From Treponema peruense (GTDB lineage Bacteria > Spirochaetota > Spirochaetia > Treponematales > Treponemataceae): a stretch of DNA of 64,000 nt. The position numbers and the translations under genes were made by a program. Numbering within the stretch: the first letter of the stretch is position 1; each line of letters starts with the position of its first letter. The stretch lies in assembly GCF_016117655.1 (NCBI RefSeq), contig NZ_CP064936.1:1-64000 (forward strand), given 5' to 3'. The notes below the pieces were generated by a model. The model worked only from the letters and a program-made list of their open reading frames with translations. It searched no databases and was not told where the DNA came from. Below are positions 41,329 to 49,080 of the stretch, piece by piece.

Positions 41329-41981
41329 TTAGTCAGATTTTTATTTTGGTCGGAACTGCGACTTTACAGACTTTGCAGATGGTTTTCTTTTCTACTGTTT
41401 TTTCTCTTGTACTGGGATTTCCTCTTGGCGTTTTTTTGTGCATGACTGATCCTACGGGAATTACACCCCGGCCGGTTTTGAACCAGGTTTTGAGCCGCAT
41501 AGTTAATGTTCTGCGTTCGTTTCCTTTTATTATTCTGATGATTATTTTGTTCCCGCTTTCGAGACTTATTTTGGGTACAAGTATCGGTACTACGGCTACG
41601 ATTGTTCCGCTTTCTATTGCTGCGGCTCCTTTTGTTGCAAGAATTATTGAAACTGCGCTTAACGAAGTTGATCCTGGAATGATTCAGGCTGCGCGTGCGA
41701 TGGGTTCAACAAACTGGCAGATTGTGTACAAGGTTCTTATTCCTGAAGCAATGCCTTCTATTATTTCGGGAATTACGCTTACGATTATTAATTTGATTGG
41801 ATATTCTGCTATGGCCGGTGCGATTGGCGGCGGCGGACTTGGCGATTTGGCCATTCGTTACGGTTACCAGAGATTCCGCACTGATATTATGATTGCGGCG
41901 GTTATTGTTATTCTTGTTCTTGTAGAAGTGATTCAGTTTGTGGGAACGCGGCTTAGTAACCGTGTTCTGGCAAAGAGATAA
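41325..41981 (+). CDS. metI: Methionine ABC transporter permease MetI
   Basis: This is the membrane subunit of the MetNI importer, 218 residues with five to six helices. It has LQMVFFSTVFSLVLGFPLGV and the cytoplasmic coupling loop EVDPGMIQAARAMGSTNWQI. It overlaps metN (ATGA). The usual third gene, metQ, does not follow; a repeat copy does, so the binding protein must be encoded elsewhere or be absent. Confidence 0.94.
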   Translation: MISQIFILVGTATLQTLQMVFFSTVFSLVLGFPLGVFLCMTDPTGITPRPVLNQVLSRIVNVLRSFPFIILMIILFPLSRLILGTSIGTTATIVPLSIAAAPFVARIIETALNEVDPGMIQAARAMGSTNWQIVYKVLIPEAMPSIISGITLTIINLIGYSAMAGAIGGGGLGDLAIRYGYQRFRTDIMIAAVIVILVLVEVIQFVGTRLSNRVLAKR

Positions 41982-42115
41982 CGGACGCGGACGGTTCCTT
42001 AACAGACATGTCTGTACGGGAAGGTCCGCATGGGAAGACGCGGTTTTGTTTAGATAAGTGGAAGCAATAGGTTAAAATGCTTTCAGTCAGTCAAGGAAAT
42101 CGAAAACCGGTTTAG
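41982..42115 (+). repeat. Dispersed ~300-bp repeat, truncated forward copy
   Basis: This is the left half only: a GGACGCGGACGGTTCC arm, GGGAAGGTCCGCATGGGAAG, GTTAAAATGCTTTCAGTCAG and AAATCGAAAACCGG. The core and right half are missing. Confidence 0.75.
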
Positions 42116-42205
42116 GTGACATGTGATGTAAGTCTTTCTAACCTACGAATTTAGTAGACTTTTTTCATTCTTACAATTATATTTAAATTATAAGCAGGAG
42201 GTTGT

Positions 42206-43198
42206 ATGAAAATTGCTTTTTATGATACCCGTTCCTATGACAGGGATGCGTTTACTGCGGCGAATAAGAATTTTTTGTTTGACATTGATTTTTTTGATTT
42301 CCACCTGAATGAAAAAACGGCTTTTTCGGCAAAAGGTTATGATGTTGTTTGTGCTTTTGTTAATGATACTTTGGATTCTAAAGTTCTGCATATTCTTAAG
42401 GACTGCGGCATTTCTCTTGTTGCGATGCGCTGTGCCGGTTACAACAATGTTGACTTAAAGGTCGCCGCTGAACTTGGACTCAAGATAGTTCGGGTTCCGG
42501 CTTATTCACCTCATTCTGTTGCTGAACACGCTGTGGCTCTTCTTATGTCACTTACACGAAGAATTCCGCAGGCTTATATGCGTACCAGAACAGGAAATTT
42601 TACGCTTAACGGACTTACAGGCCGTGATTTGTTTGGTCTTACGGCAGGAATTCTTGGCACTGGAAAAATCGGTAAAATTATGGCAGAGATTCTTTCGGGC
42701 TTTGGAATGAAAATTGAACTTTATGACGTGTATCCTGATAAAGATTGGGCGGCTTCCCATGGATTTGAGTATGTTATGCTGGACAAGCTTTTTAAGGATG
42801 CAGATGTTTTGAGTCTGCATTGTCCTCTTACTGACGGAACAAAGCATATTGTCAATGACAAGTCTCTGGCTCTGATGAAGAATGATGCTGTGATTATCAA
42901 TACCGGTCGCGGTGCACTGATTGATACACGTGCTCTGGTTAATGCCCTTAAACGCCGTGAGATTGGCGGTGCCGGACTTGATGTTTATGAAGAAGAAAGC
43001 AAGTATTTCTTTGATGACTGGTCGGTTGATGTTATTAAGGATGATACTTTGGCACGGCTTATGACTTTTCCGAATGTTATTATTACCGGACACCAGGCGT
43101 TCCTTACTACAAATGCGCTTTCTGCTATTGCAGATGTTACTTTGGGGAATATACGCGACTGGATGAACGGTACAGCACTTGCAAACGAAGTTAAATGA
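42206..43198 (+). CDS. ldhA: D-2-hydroxyacid dehydrogenase, probable D-lactate dehydrogenase
   Basis: This 330-residue NAD-dependent enzyme resembles fermentative D-lactate dehydrogenase, reducing pyruvate to D-lactate. Motifs: MRCAGYNNVDLKVAAELG, VPAYSPHSVAEHAVALL, GILGTGKIGKIMAEIL (the Rossmann glycine loop), SLHCPLTDGTKHIVN, NTGRGALIDTRALV, GLDVYEEE and GHQAFLTTNAL (catalytic His). AGGAGG precedes the ATG. Substrate specificity is inferred from the LdhA-like pattern. Confidence 0.9.
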   Translation: MKIAFYDTRSYDRDAFTAANKNFLFDIDFFDFHLNEKTAFSAKGYDVVCAFVNDTLDSKVLHILKDCGISLVAMRCAGYNNVDLKVAAELGLKIVRVPAYSPHSVAEHAVALLMSLTRRIPQAYMRTRTGNFTLNGLTGRDLFGLTAGILGTGKIGKIMAEILSGFGMKIELYDVYPDKDWAASHGFEYVMLDKLFKDADVLSLHCPLTDGTKHIVNDKSLALMKNDAVIINTGRGALIDTRALVNALKRREIGGAGLDVYEEESKYFFDDWSVDVIKDDTLARLMTFPNVIITGHQAFLTTNALSAIADVTLGNIRDWMNGTALANEVK

Positions 43199-43545
43199 TT
43201 TTCGTCTTCCCGCGCGGACATTGCATTAACAGGCACGCATGTACAGGAAGGTTCGCGTGGTAAGACATAGTTTAGTTAGATAAGTGTCAGCGATAGGTTA
43301 AAATGCTCCCAGTCAGCCGGTGAAGTCCAAAACCGGCCAATATTGGCCTTGATGTGATTTTTGCGTAGAAACTATCATATGTCGCTTCGCGACAACTAAA
43401 AATCAAATCATTTCGTACTTCCCCGTCCTCCTTCGCGCATTTTAACTTTCGTTAAGGGGTATCTTTTTAAAGGTAGCGTCTTCCCGCGTGGACATTGTGT
43501 TTACAAATCCGTTCGTTTACAGATACTCATGTACGTAAAGGGTAG
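43199..43545 (+). repeat. Dispersed ~300-bp repeat, complete forward copy
   Basis: Blocks CGTCTTCCCGCGCGGACATT, GGTTCGCGTGGTAAGACATA, GTTAAAATGCTCCCAGTC, GGCCAATATTGGCC, core TATGTCGCTTCGCGACA, GTCCTCCTTCGCGCATTTTA and TAGCGTCTTCCCGCGTGGAC follow in order. It fills the gap between ldhA and the aldolase fusion. Confidence 0.85.
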
Positions 43546-43553
43546 GAAACAAT

Positions 43554-44945
43554 TTATTTTCCGTATATGAGGAAGATGGCCGGGACTTTGTTTATTGGCG
43601 GGGCGGGGAGTTTTTTCCATTCGGCGGCGGTATGTGCGGCAATGAATTCTTGTTCTGTTGTCATTCCGGCGGCAATGCATATTTTTGTGTCGGGGCGGCA
43701 GGTCTGTGCAAGTGTTTCGAGCATTTTAAGATTGCGGTACGGTGCTTCTATAAACAGTTGTGTTTGTTTTTCTTTCCATGCGCGGCCTTCAAGCTGACGG
43801 ATTTTTGCTGCACGTTCCTGGTTTTTTACTGGAAGGTACCCGTTAAAGGCAAAACTTTGTCCGTTAAAACCGCTTGCCATTACTGACATTATCATTGATG
43901 AAGGGCCTGCGAGCGGTATTACCTGCAGATTTTTTTTGTGTGCCTGTTCAACTACGATTGCGCCAGGGTCTGCTACTGCCGGACATCCTGCTTCTGAAAT
44001 GACACCCATAGGAAGTTTTTGTTTTTGCAGCGGGTCCAGGTAACCGCTTATAGTGGTAAGATCTGTGTGTTCATTCAGTTCATAAAATGTGAGCGCGTCT
44101 ATGTCTATTCCTTTTACAGCCTGAACTAAAAATCTGCGTGCTGAGCGTATATTTTCTACAATAAAGTGTTTTATTCCCGCGATAATCTGGCGGTTGTAGG
44201 GCGGAATTACGCGGTCCAATTCTGTTTCTCCAAGTGTTACCGGAATCAGATAAAGTGCATTTTTTATTTTGGAACCGTTAGTTTTTGGAGCCGGTGCAGA
44301 GGCGGAATTTACGGCTTTTTCTGCAAGTTCCGATATTTTGTCCCAGCTGTTTGTTTTTACAAGATCTTCTTTTACCATCCAGCTTCCGCCGACAGCAAGT
44401 ACGTTGGGGCAGGAAAGGTATTCCGCCGTGTTGGTTTCATTTATGCCGCCGGTTGGAATGAATTTTACCTGCGGAAAAGGACCCGCGAGGGATTTGAGCA
44501 TTTTTGTACCACCGCTGATGTCTGCGGGAAAGAATTTTAATACGGTAAGATTTTTTGCGAGCGCGGCTTCTACCAGAGTGGGGCTGTTAACGCCGGGAAT
44601 TATTGGTACGTCGCGGGAAATACACCAGTCCACGGTTTGTTCATTGAATCCCGGCGCTACGATAAAGTCGGCTCCTGCTTTTTGGGCAAGTTCGGCAAGG
44701 CGGGGGTTGATTACGGTTCCGGCGCCAATGAGCATCGCTGGGTGTGCTGTTCTGACGGCTTTTATGCATTCAGCTATTTTTTCGAGGTCTTCTTCTCCCT
44801 GCGTTGTGCGGAATGTTATTTCAATTGCATTTATTCCGCCCTGGAGAAGAGCACCTGCAAGATTTACGGCATTTTGTGGAATGTCTGTTTTTACTACCGG
44901 AATTATTTTTGCGTCTTTTATTTTTGCGTATATCTGCCCGAACAT
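43554..44945 (-). CDS. eda: KDPG/KHG aldolase fused to an RsmI-like (tetrapyrrole-methylase fold) methyltransferase
   Basis: Residues 1 to about 208 are a 2-keto-3-deoxy-6-phosphogluconate aldolase, with catalytic Glu in AIEITFRTTQ (E42) and Schiff-base Lys in LKFFPADISGG (K137). A short Ala/Pro linker (SASAPAPKTNG) follows. Residues about 229-463 form a SAM-dependent methylase of the RsmI-related type: ALYLIPVTLGE, GVISEAGCPAVADPGAIVV, VIPLAGPSSMIMSVMASGFN, FNGYLPVKNQERAAKIRQLE and LFIEAPYRNLKMLE. The reading frame is unbroken. The aldolase would finish the uronate pathway begun by pectinesterase and KdgK. The reason for joining the two domains is unknown. Confidence 0.9.
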   Translation of the reverse strand: MFGQIYAKIKDAKIIPVVKTDIPQNAVNLAGALLQGGINAIEITFRTTQGEEDLEKIAECIKAVRTAHPAMLIGAGTVINPRLAELAQKAGADFIVAPGFNEQTVDWCISRDVPIIPGVNSPTLVEAALAKNLTVLKFFPADISGGTKMLKSLAGPFPQVKFIPTGGINETNTAEYLSCPNVLAVGGSWMVKEDLVKTNSWDKISELAEKAVNSASAPAPKTNGSKIKNALYLIPVTLGETELDRVIPPYNRQIIAGIKHFIVENIRSARRFLVQAVKGIDIDALTFYELNEHTDLTTISGYLDPLQKQKLPMGVISEAGCPAVADPGAIVVEQAHKKNLQVIPLAGPSSMIMSVMASGFNGQSFAFNGYLPVKNQERAAKIRQLEGRAWKEKQTQLFIEAPYRNLKMLETLAQTCRPDTKICIAAGMTTEQEFIAAHTAAEWKKLPAPPINKVPAIFLIYGK

Positions 44946-45070
44946 TTGTGCTCCATTTTTACAATTTGTTGTTCCAGATTAGTATAGCATAAATTTTTGG
45001 TGAGGTGGAGTTTTTTAGCAGTAGAAATGCAGGGTTTATTCTGTTTTTGGAATCATGGTATACTTTTTTT

Positions 45071-45496
45071 ATGACTTGGGATTTTTACAAAAATAAATCG
45101 CTTTTTGAGATGAGCGATGAAGAATGGGAAGCTCTTTGTGACGGCTGCGGAAAATGTTGCTATAGGAAATTTATTGAAGGCCGCGGAAAAAATTCAAAAT
45201 TGTTTTTTACGCGGATTGCCTGCAACTTTCTTGACCTTAAGACAGGGCTTTGTAGCGAATATGAAAATCGGTTTAAGCTGAACAAAGAATGTACGCATCT
45301 TACAAAAAAGAATGTAAAGGAATTTTCATGGCTTCCAGAAACCTGTGCGTACCGGCTTTTGTATGAAAACAAACCTTTGCCACAGTGGCATCCTCTGGTG
45401 TCGGGGAATAAGAATTCTGTCAGGGAAGCGGGTATTTGTATTGAAGACGCAGTTCACGAGAAAGATGCCGGCGACTGGGAAGATTATATTCTGTAG
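45071..45496 (+). CDS. UPF0260 / YcgN-family cysteine-cluster protein
   Basis: This is a 141-residue protein of unknown function. It has CDGCGKCCYRKF near residue 25 and the later ACNFLDLKTGLCSEYENRF, ECTHLTKKNVKEFSWLPETC and LPQWHPLVSGN of the UPF0260 family. These cysteines may bind Fe-S or zinc. ATG 45071 is the family start; an in-frame ATG at 45005 is not supported. A second cysteine-cluster protein (YkgJ type) lies at 62579. Confidence 0.9.
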   Translation: MTWDFYKNKSLFEMSDEEWEALCDGCGKCCYRKFIEGRGKNSKLFFTRIACNFLDLKTGLCSEYENRFKLNKECTHLTKKNVKEFSWLPETCAYRLLYENKPLPQWHPLVSGNKNSVREAGICIEDAVHEKDAGDWEDYIL

Positions 45497-45696
45497 GAAA
45501 AGATTTTCAGTATCTGCACAGTGCAGGGATTTTGACAAAAAGTCTTATGCTGGCAGATTTTGAACTTTAAAAATCTTATAAGGAACGATATAATAATGGT
45601 TATGCGGATTGCTGTCTCATAGGGCACTGCTCTCTTCCAAGATACTATAAATTTTATAAGATATATGCTAAAATAGAGTATATTTGGGAGGATATA

Positions 45697-46605
45697 ATGG
45701 GTTTTGTTCCACATTTAGTTCAATATCAAGGGTCTAAACGCAATTTGGCTTCAAAAATTCTTAAATATATACCCAGCAATTCCAATACAATAATCGAACC
45801 ATTTTCTGGAACGGCTGCAATTACATTGGCATGTTCTTATAATAACAAAGGAACTCGTTATATTGTAAATGATTTAAACAAACCTTTATCACAATTATTG
45901 AAGTTGGTAGTTGAAAATCCAGAATATGTTTCAACAAAATATGAAGAAATTTGGAATGGACAATTAACAGAAGATTCCATTTCTCATTATTATAAAGTCA
46001 GAGAACAATTCAATAAAAATAATGATCCTGTTTTATTTTTATATCTGCTTGCTAGATGTGTAAAAGGCTCTGTAAGATATAACTCAGAAGGAAAGTTTAA
46101 TCAGAGCCCGGACAAGAGAAGACATGGCACAAAACCAGAAACCATGACAAAAAATATCGTTTCAGTATCTAAACTTCTAAAACAGAAAACGACTTTTAAA
46201 TCTTGCGATTACAAAGATATTTTACAAGGTGCAAACAAAGGCGATTTGATTTATATGGATCCTCCTTACCAAGGCGTTTGTGGAGATAAAGACTCTAGGT
46301 ATTTTGCAGGAATAAACCACGATGAATTTATCGAAGAGTTAAAGAAACTCTCTCAAAAAAATGTTTCTTTTATCGTTAGCTATGATGGAAAATTAGGAAA
46401 TAAAAGTTATGGAAAAGAAATTCCTTCAAATACAGGGGTTCAACACATTTATCTAGATGCTGGAATTTCATCTCAATCAACACTTTTAGGAAAACAGGAA
46501 AAAACTATAGAATCACTGTATATTTCTAATGACCTCGTTGAAATATACAATTATAATTTATGCAAAAGAGAAGACGATGATGAATTACTCAAAAGAGTTT
46601 CTTGA
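45697..46605 (+). CDS. DNA adenine methyltransferase (Dam/D12 class)
   Basis: This 302-residue class D12 N6-adenine methylase has the SAM-binding motif IIEPFSGTAAITLACSY preceded by QYQGSKRNLASKIL, and catalytic DPPY in DLIYMDPPYQGVCG. A target-recognition segment lies around residues 95-165. It is followed, with a 30-base overlap, by an HNH endonuclease frame, so the pair looks like a type II restriction-modification system. Its AT-rich composition and short intergenic gaps differ from the neighbouring housekeeping genes. The recognition site is unknown. Confidence 0.88.
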   Translation: MGFVPHLVQYQGSKRNLASKILKYIPSNSNTIIEPFSGTAAITLACSYNNKGTRYIVNDLNKPLSQLLKLVVENPEYVSTKYEEIWNGQLTEDSISHYYKVREQFNKNNDPVLFLYLLARCVKGSVRYNSEGKFNQSPDKRRHGTKPETMTKNIVSVSKLLKQKTTFKSCDYKDILQGANKGDLIYMDPPYQGVCGDKDSRYFAGINHDEFIEELKKLSQKNVSFIVSYDGKLGNKSYGKEIPSNTGVQHIYLDAGISSQSTLLGKQEKTIESLYISNDLVEIYNYNLCKREDDDELLKRVS

Positions 46606-47292
46606 ATTATTAAATTCGGTAAAAGAAAAACGTCCTCGAACCGTAATAGATCATATATTAAAATATGGATTTATAACAACTGAAGATTTGAAAGATAAAT
46701 ATGGTTATAACCATCCACCAAGAGCAATAAGAGATGTTCGTGAACATGGAATACCTTTGATAACATATCGAGTTGAAGGTAGTGATGGTCGAAAAATCGG
46801 TGCTTATAAATTTGGAGAATACAATAAACAAGAAATTCAAAAAAAGCAGGGCGCACAGTTTTATCAAAAAAATTAAAAGCTTCTTTATTGGAAAAGTATG
46901 GGGCAAAATGTTTTATTTACAATGAAAAATTACCAGAGAATGAATTACAAATAGATCATAGAGTTCCTTTTGAAGTTGCAGGAGATTCAGATGGAGAATT
47001 AAATCCAGATGATTTCATGTTACTATCACCTTCTGCAAATAGAGAAAAAGACTGGGCTTGTGAACATTGTCCTAATTGGAAAAATGAAAAAGATAGAAAT
47101 GTTTGTAAAAAATGTTATTGGGCTTATCCAGAAAATTATTCACATGTTGCCACAAAAGAAATAAGAAGAATTGATATTGAATGGGAAGAAAATGAAATTC
47201 CATGGTATGATCAACTTGTAGAAATGGCTAAATATGTTAATAAAGATATACAGGAAATAATAAAAGAAATGATTAAGGAGTATAGAAAATAG
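46576..47292 (+). pseudogene. HNH restriction endonuclease, frameshifted (possibly phase-variable)
   Basis: The first frame (46576-46876) encodes NYSKEFLELLNSVKEKRPRT, then a winged-helix-like region (FITTEDLKDKYGYNHPPRAI), and ends at a stop just after a run of seven A (CAAAAAAATTAA, near 46866-46872). The second frame continues at LLEKYGAKCFIYNEKL, then the HNH-like LQIDHRVPFEVAG and cysteine pairs CEHC and CKKC, to 47292. Adding one A to the tract joins the two into a single protein of about 238 residues. It is either an inactivated gene or one switched on and off by slippage. One expected zinc Cys reads Tyr (CFIY). Confidence 0.75.
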
Positions 47293-47296
47293 AATC

Positions 47297-47384
47297 AGCT
47301 AACTCAGTTTTCGTGCGGACACGCCCCACCGTTAGTGGCGGCCGGCCACGCCGGTTCGGCGTGCAGCACAAGCCTACGTTACGT
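47297..47384 (+). repeat. attC-like integron cassette site A
   Basis: The segment begins AGCTAAC, then TTTTCGTGCGGACACGCC, and ends with a near-complement GGCGTGCAGCACAAG and the core-like GTTACGT. Long imperfect inverted arms with a variable centre and terminal RYYYAAC/GTTRRRY-like boxes are the attC pattern, although the right box is not a perfect match. It lies immediately after a gene stop, where cassettes carry attC. Site B at 48558 shares TAACTC, TTCGTGCGGACA and ACGTTA. No integron integrase is in the window. Confidence 0.55.
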
Positions 47385-47505
47385 GGACGATGTCGCATTT
47401 TTAAGAAAGTTCTTTTCCGTTACGAAGAAAGAATCAGAAAACACGGACAATCAATCTTCAAAAAGAAACAAAACCCCTTTAAAAACAAAAGACCGCCCTT
47501 TGCAT

Positions 47506-47622
47506 CTAAGAGCGGTTCAATTTAAAGATTTCATCTTTAATCTTTTTCCTTAATCTTTCAATTGCTTTAACAATCTTGAGTTCCATTTCAATTTCTAAGG
47601 AAGTCAAGCCAGTATCTATAAT
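47506..47622 (-). pseudogene. Minus-strand coding remnant in the cassette region
   Basis: An open minus-strand frame of 38 codons encodes LEIEMELKIVKAIERLRKKI followed by KDEIFKLNRS and a stop, a plausible amphipathic C-terminal helix. It has no start of its own beyond an internal Met. A hairpin ACCGC...GCGGT with a T-rich flank follows on the minus strand (about 47491-47516), as for a gene end. It looks like the 3' end of a truncated gene; identity unknown. Confidence 0.4.
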
Positions 47623-47651
47623 TTACTAAAATTCTTACAGGAACTGACTAA

Positions 47652-47936
47652 TCTATTTTAGGAACTTGTAAAGCAGGAGAATCAAAAAGCGTTACAAGAA
47701 GTTCAAATTATGTAACTTCTCTTCCTGTTACCTTTGATTGGACATGGACATTTTCTTATGACGGAGCTGAATATACAGTTACCGGAAACTACACCTATGA
47801 AGAAAAAAATAGACTTGAGTTTTTAATAATCAACTTGATTTCTGACAAATTTTATAGTATATTACAAACAGTGGTGAGTCCTACCCTAAGTGGAATCTTT
47901 AAAAGCAGTGAACCCTACTGTGAGTGGGAACTTTAA
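47652..47936 (+). pseudogene. Start-less coding fragment upstream of and overlapping ToxI
   Basis: A 94-codon open stretch without a start codon encodes GTCKAGESKSVTRSSNYVTS and VTFDWTWTFSYDGAEYTVTG, beta-rich and Thr/Ser-rich like a secreted or lipoprotein domain. It runs into the ToxI promoter and repeats, where it is no longer meaningful. It is probably the 3' remnant of a lost gene. Family unknown. Confidence 0.4.
47835..47863 (+). promoter_or_regulatory. Probable ToxI promoter
   Basis: TTGATT (47835-47840) and TATATT (47858-47863) are 17 bases apart. The start of transcription would fall at about 47870, at the edge of the tandem repeats. Confidence 0.6.
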
Positions 47937-48007
47937 AAGCGGTGAGTCCTACCGATAAGTGGAGCCAATAAGGCCGTAGTTCAGTTTTACTGCTACGGCT
48001 TTTTTTA
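47870..48007 (+). ncRNA. toxI: ToxI-type antitoxin RNA of a type III toxin-antitoxin system (three 34-nt repeats plus terminator)
   Basis: Three head-to-tail 34-base units lie at 47873-47906, 47907-47940 and 47941-47974. Shared positions are GTGAGTCCTAC, TAAGTGG and CTTTAAAAGC, and the third unit has a changed end. They are followed directly by an intrinsic terminator and then by a toxN-like gene. In type III systems the RNA antitoxin is exactly such a repeat array of about 34-45 nt units, which ToxN cuts into monomers that bind and inhibit it. The terminator sets the RNA to mRNA ratio. The assignment rests on architecture and the toxin; RNA folding was not computed. Confidence 0.8.
47973..48007 (+). 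terminator. Attenuating terminator between toxI and toxN
   Basis: GCCGTAG (47973-47979) pairs with CTACGGC (47993-47999), followed by T8. It lies between the repeats and the toxN ribosome binding site, as in known ToxIN loci. Confidence 0.9.
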
Positions 48008-48026
48008 TTGCAATAAGGAAAACAAA

Positions 48027-48554
48027 ATGGAACAACAACGCCTAAATCTATACTTTATGGATATGAAATACATCCGGGATTTACACAATGCAGATGACAG
48101 AGTTCAATCTGTTTCTCCTCAGATTCATAAAAGCAGACGTCCGTTTATTGGAATTGTTATAATTTGTGATGAACATAAATATTGCGTTCCTCTTGATTCT
48201 GCAAAAGAAAAACATAAGACTCAGAAAAACGATGTAGATTTTGCCCGTATTTTTGACGGCGAGAAAGTTATCAGTGTCTTAAATTTCAACAATATGGTTC
48301 CGATTGATGACCAGTTTATTACTAAGATAAATTTAAAACCATCCCCGAAAGATTCTCTGGCTCAAGCAAATTACAAGAAACTTTGCATCAAAGAAATCAA
48401 GTGGTGCCGTAAAAACCAGGAAGCAATCGTAAGAAAGGCAAATAAACTTTACTATTTGGTTCAAAAACCGAATTGCAGCAGTATGCTTAAGAAAAGATGT
48501 AATGACTTTAAGAAACTCGAAAAAGTTTTGGAAAAGAAGTTGCAAAAGAAATAA
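48027..48554 (+). CDS. toxN: ToxN/AbiQ-family type III toxin endoribonuclease
   Basis: This 175-residue protein matches the ToxN pattern throughout: LNLYFMDMKYIRDLHNADDR at the N terminus, RRPFIGIVIICDEHKYCVPL, DSAKEKHK where ToxN has its catalytic Thr/Ser-Ser region, VLNFNNMVPI, and the C-terminal helices YKKLCIKEIKWCRKNQEAIV and KANKLYYLVQ. ToxN cuts RNA at A-rich sites, and free toxin stops growth or aborts phage infection. The start ATG follows AAGGA. Upstream are the RNA antitoxin repeats and the terminator, completing the system. An attC-like site follows four bases after the stop. Identity is from recalled family patterns, not from a search. Confidence 0.85.
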   Translation: MEQQRLNLYFMDMKYIRDLHNADDRVQSVSPQIHKSRRPFIGIVIICDEHKYCVPLDSAKEKHKTQKNDVDFARIFDGEKVISVLNFNNMVPIDDQFITKINLKPSPKDSLAQANYKKLCIKEIKWCRKNQEAIVRKANKLYYLVQKPNCSSMLKKRCNDFKKLEKVLEKKLQKK

Positions 48555-48557
48555 ATC

Positions 48558-48679
48558 ATATAACTCCGGCTTCGTGCGGACAACTTGTTTTGTCACAGTT
48601 TTTGCTGGTCGCCTTCGGCTCCTTAACGCAAAAACTGCGACAATTTTGCCTTCGGCAAAACCGCAAAACAACGTTATGT
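48558..48679 (+). repeat. attC-like integron cassette site B
   Basis: It begins ATATAAC then TTCGTGCGGACA, has long inverted arms (TTGTCACAGTTTTTGC with GCAAAAACTGCGACAA, 15 of 16 complementary), a nested TTTTGCC-TTC-GGCAAAA hairpin, and ends GTTATGT. ATATAAC and GTTATGT are near-complementary terminal boxes. It starts right after the toxN stop. Together with site A it would define a cassette of about 1.3 kb carrying toxIN. The 48680-48812 stretch beyond it shows nothing recognisable. Confidence 0.6.
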
Positions 48680-48812
48680 TGACAGGTGCTATGCGCACCT
48701 GCGCTTGACGAAGAAACTTCGCCCCTTATTTATTCTAACAATATTTCTTTCAAGTTGTTCAAGTACGGGATTTTTAATGGCTAAACCAGAAGTATTAAAG
48801 TATGGACAACTT

Positions 48813-49080
48813 TTTCCAGACTGAAAGTTCATTTAAAATGAAAAAAGCACCTGTAGTTAAACAGATGCTTTCTCTTATGTGGGCCATACGTCACTTCGTT
48901 CCGTTTGCCGAGAGGAAAGGATTGACATATGCGCTCACGCGCATGGCGTCATCTAGGACTTGCCTTCCGTTCGCAGACGTCCTGGCTCCTCCTTACAGGC
49001 CGGCTTCATTCGCTGACGGCGACCTCCTGTCGCCTTTTCGCGGCACCTGCCGCGCGCTCATTGCGCTTCAAGTCCTAGTC
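48813..49080 (-). repeat. Tandem unit 1 derived from tRNA 3' end plus terminator (268 bp)
   Basis: It contains, on the minus strand, a terminator hairpin (AGCATCTGTTTAACTACAGG and GTGCT) and tRNA 3' fragments ATGGCCC and CAAGTCCTAG. The fragments are separated by about 60 extra bases, and about 106 bases lie between CTAGGACTTG and its inverse CAAGTCCTAG (49069-49078). It is nearly identical to unit 2. Confidence 0.8.

Noticed and set aside
45497-45696. Possible further gene or RNA between the UPF0260 gene and the methylase
   Set aside because: No frame with a start and ribosome binding site and no RNA motif; only a possible GTTATGC core at 45599.
47873-47974. Possible small CRISPR array
   Set aside because: The three 34-base units touch each other with no spacers and are followed by a terminator and toxN, which fits ToxI instead.
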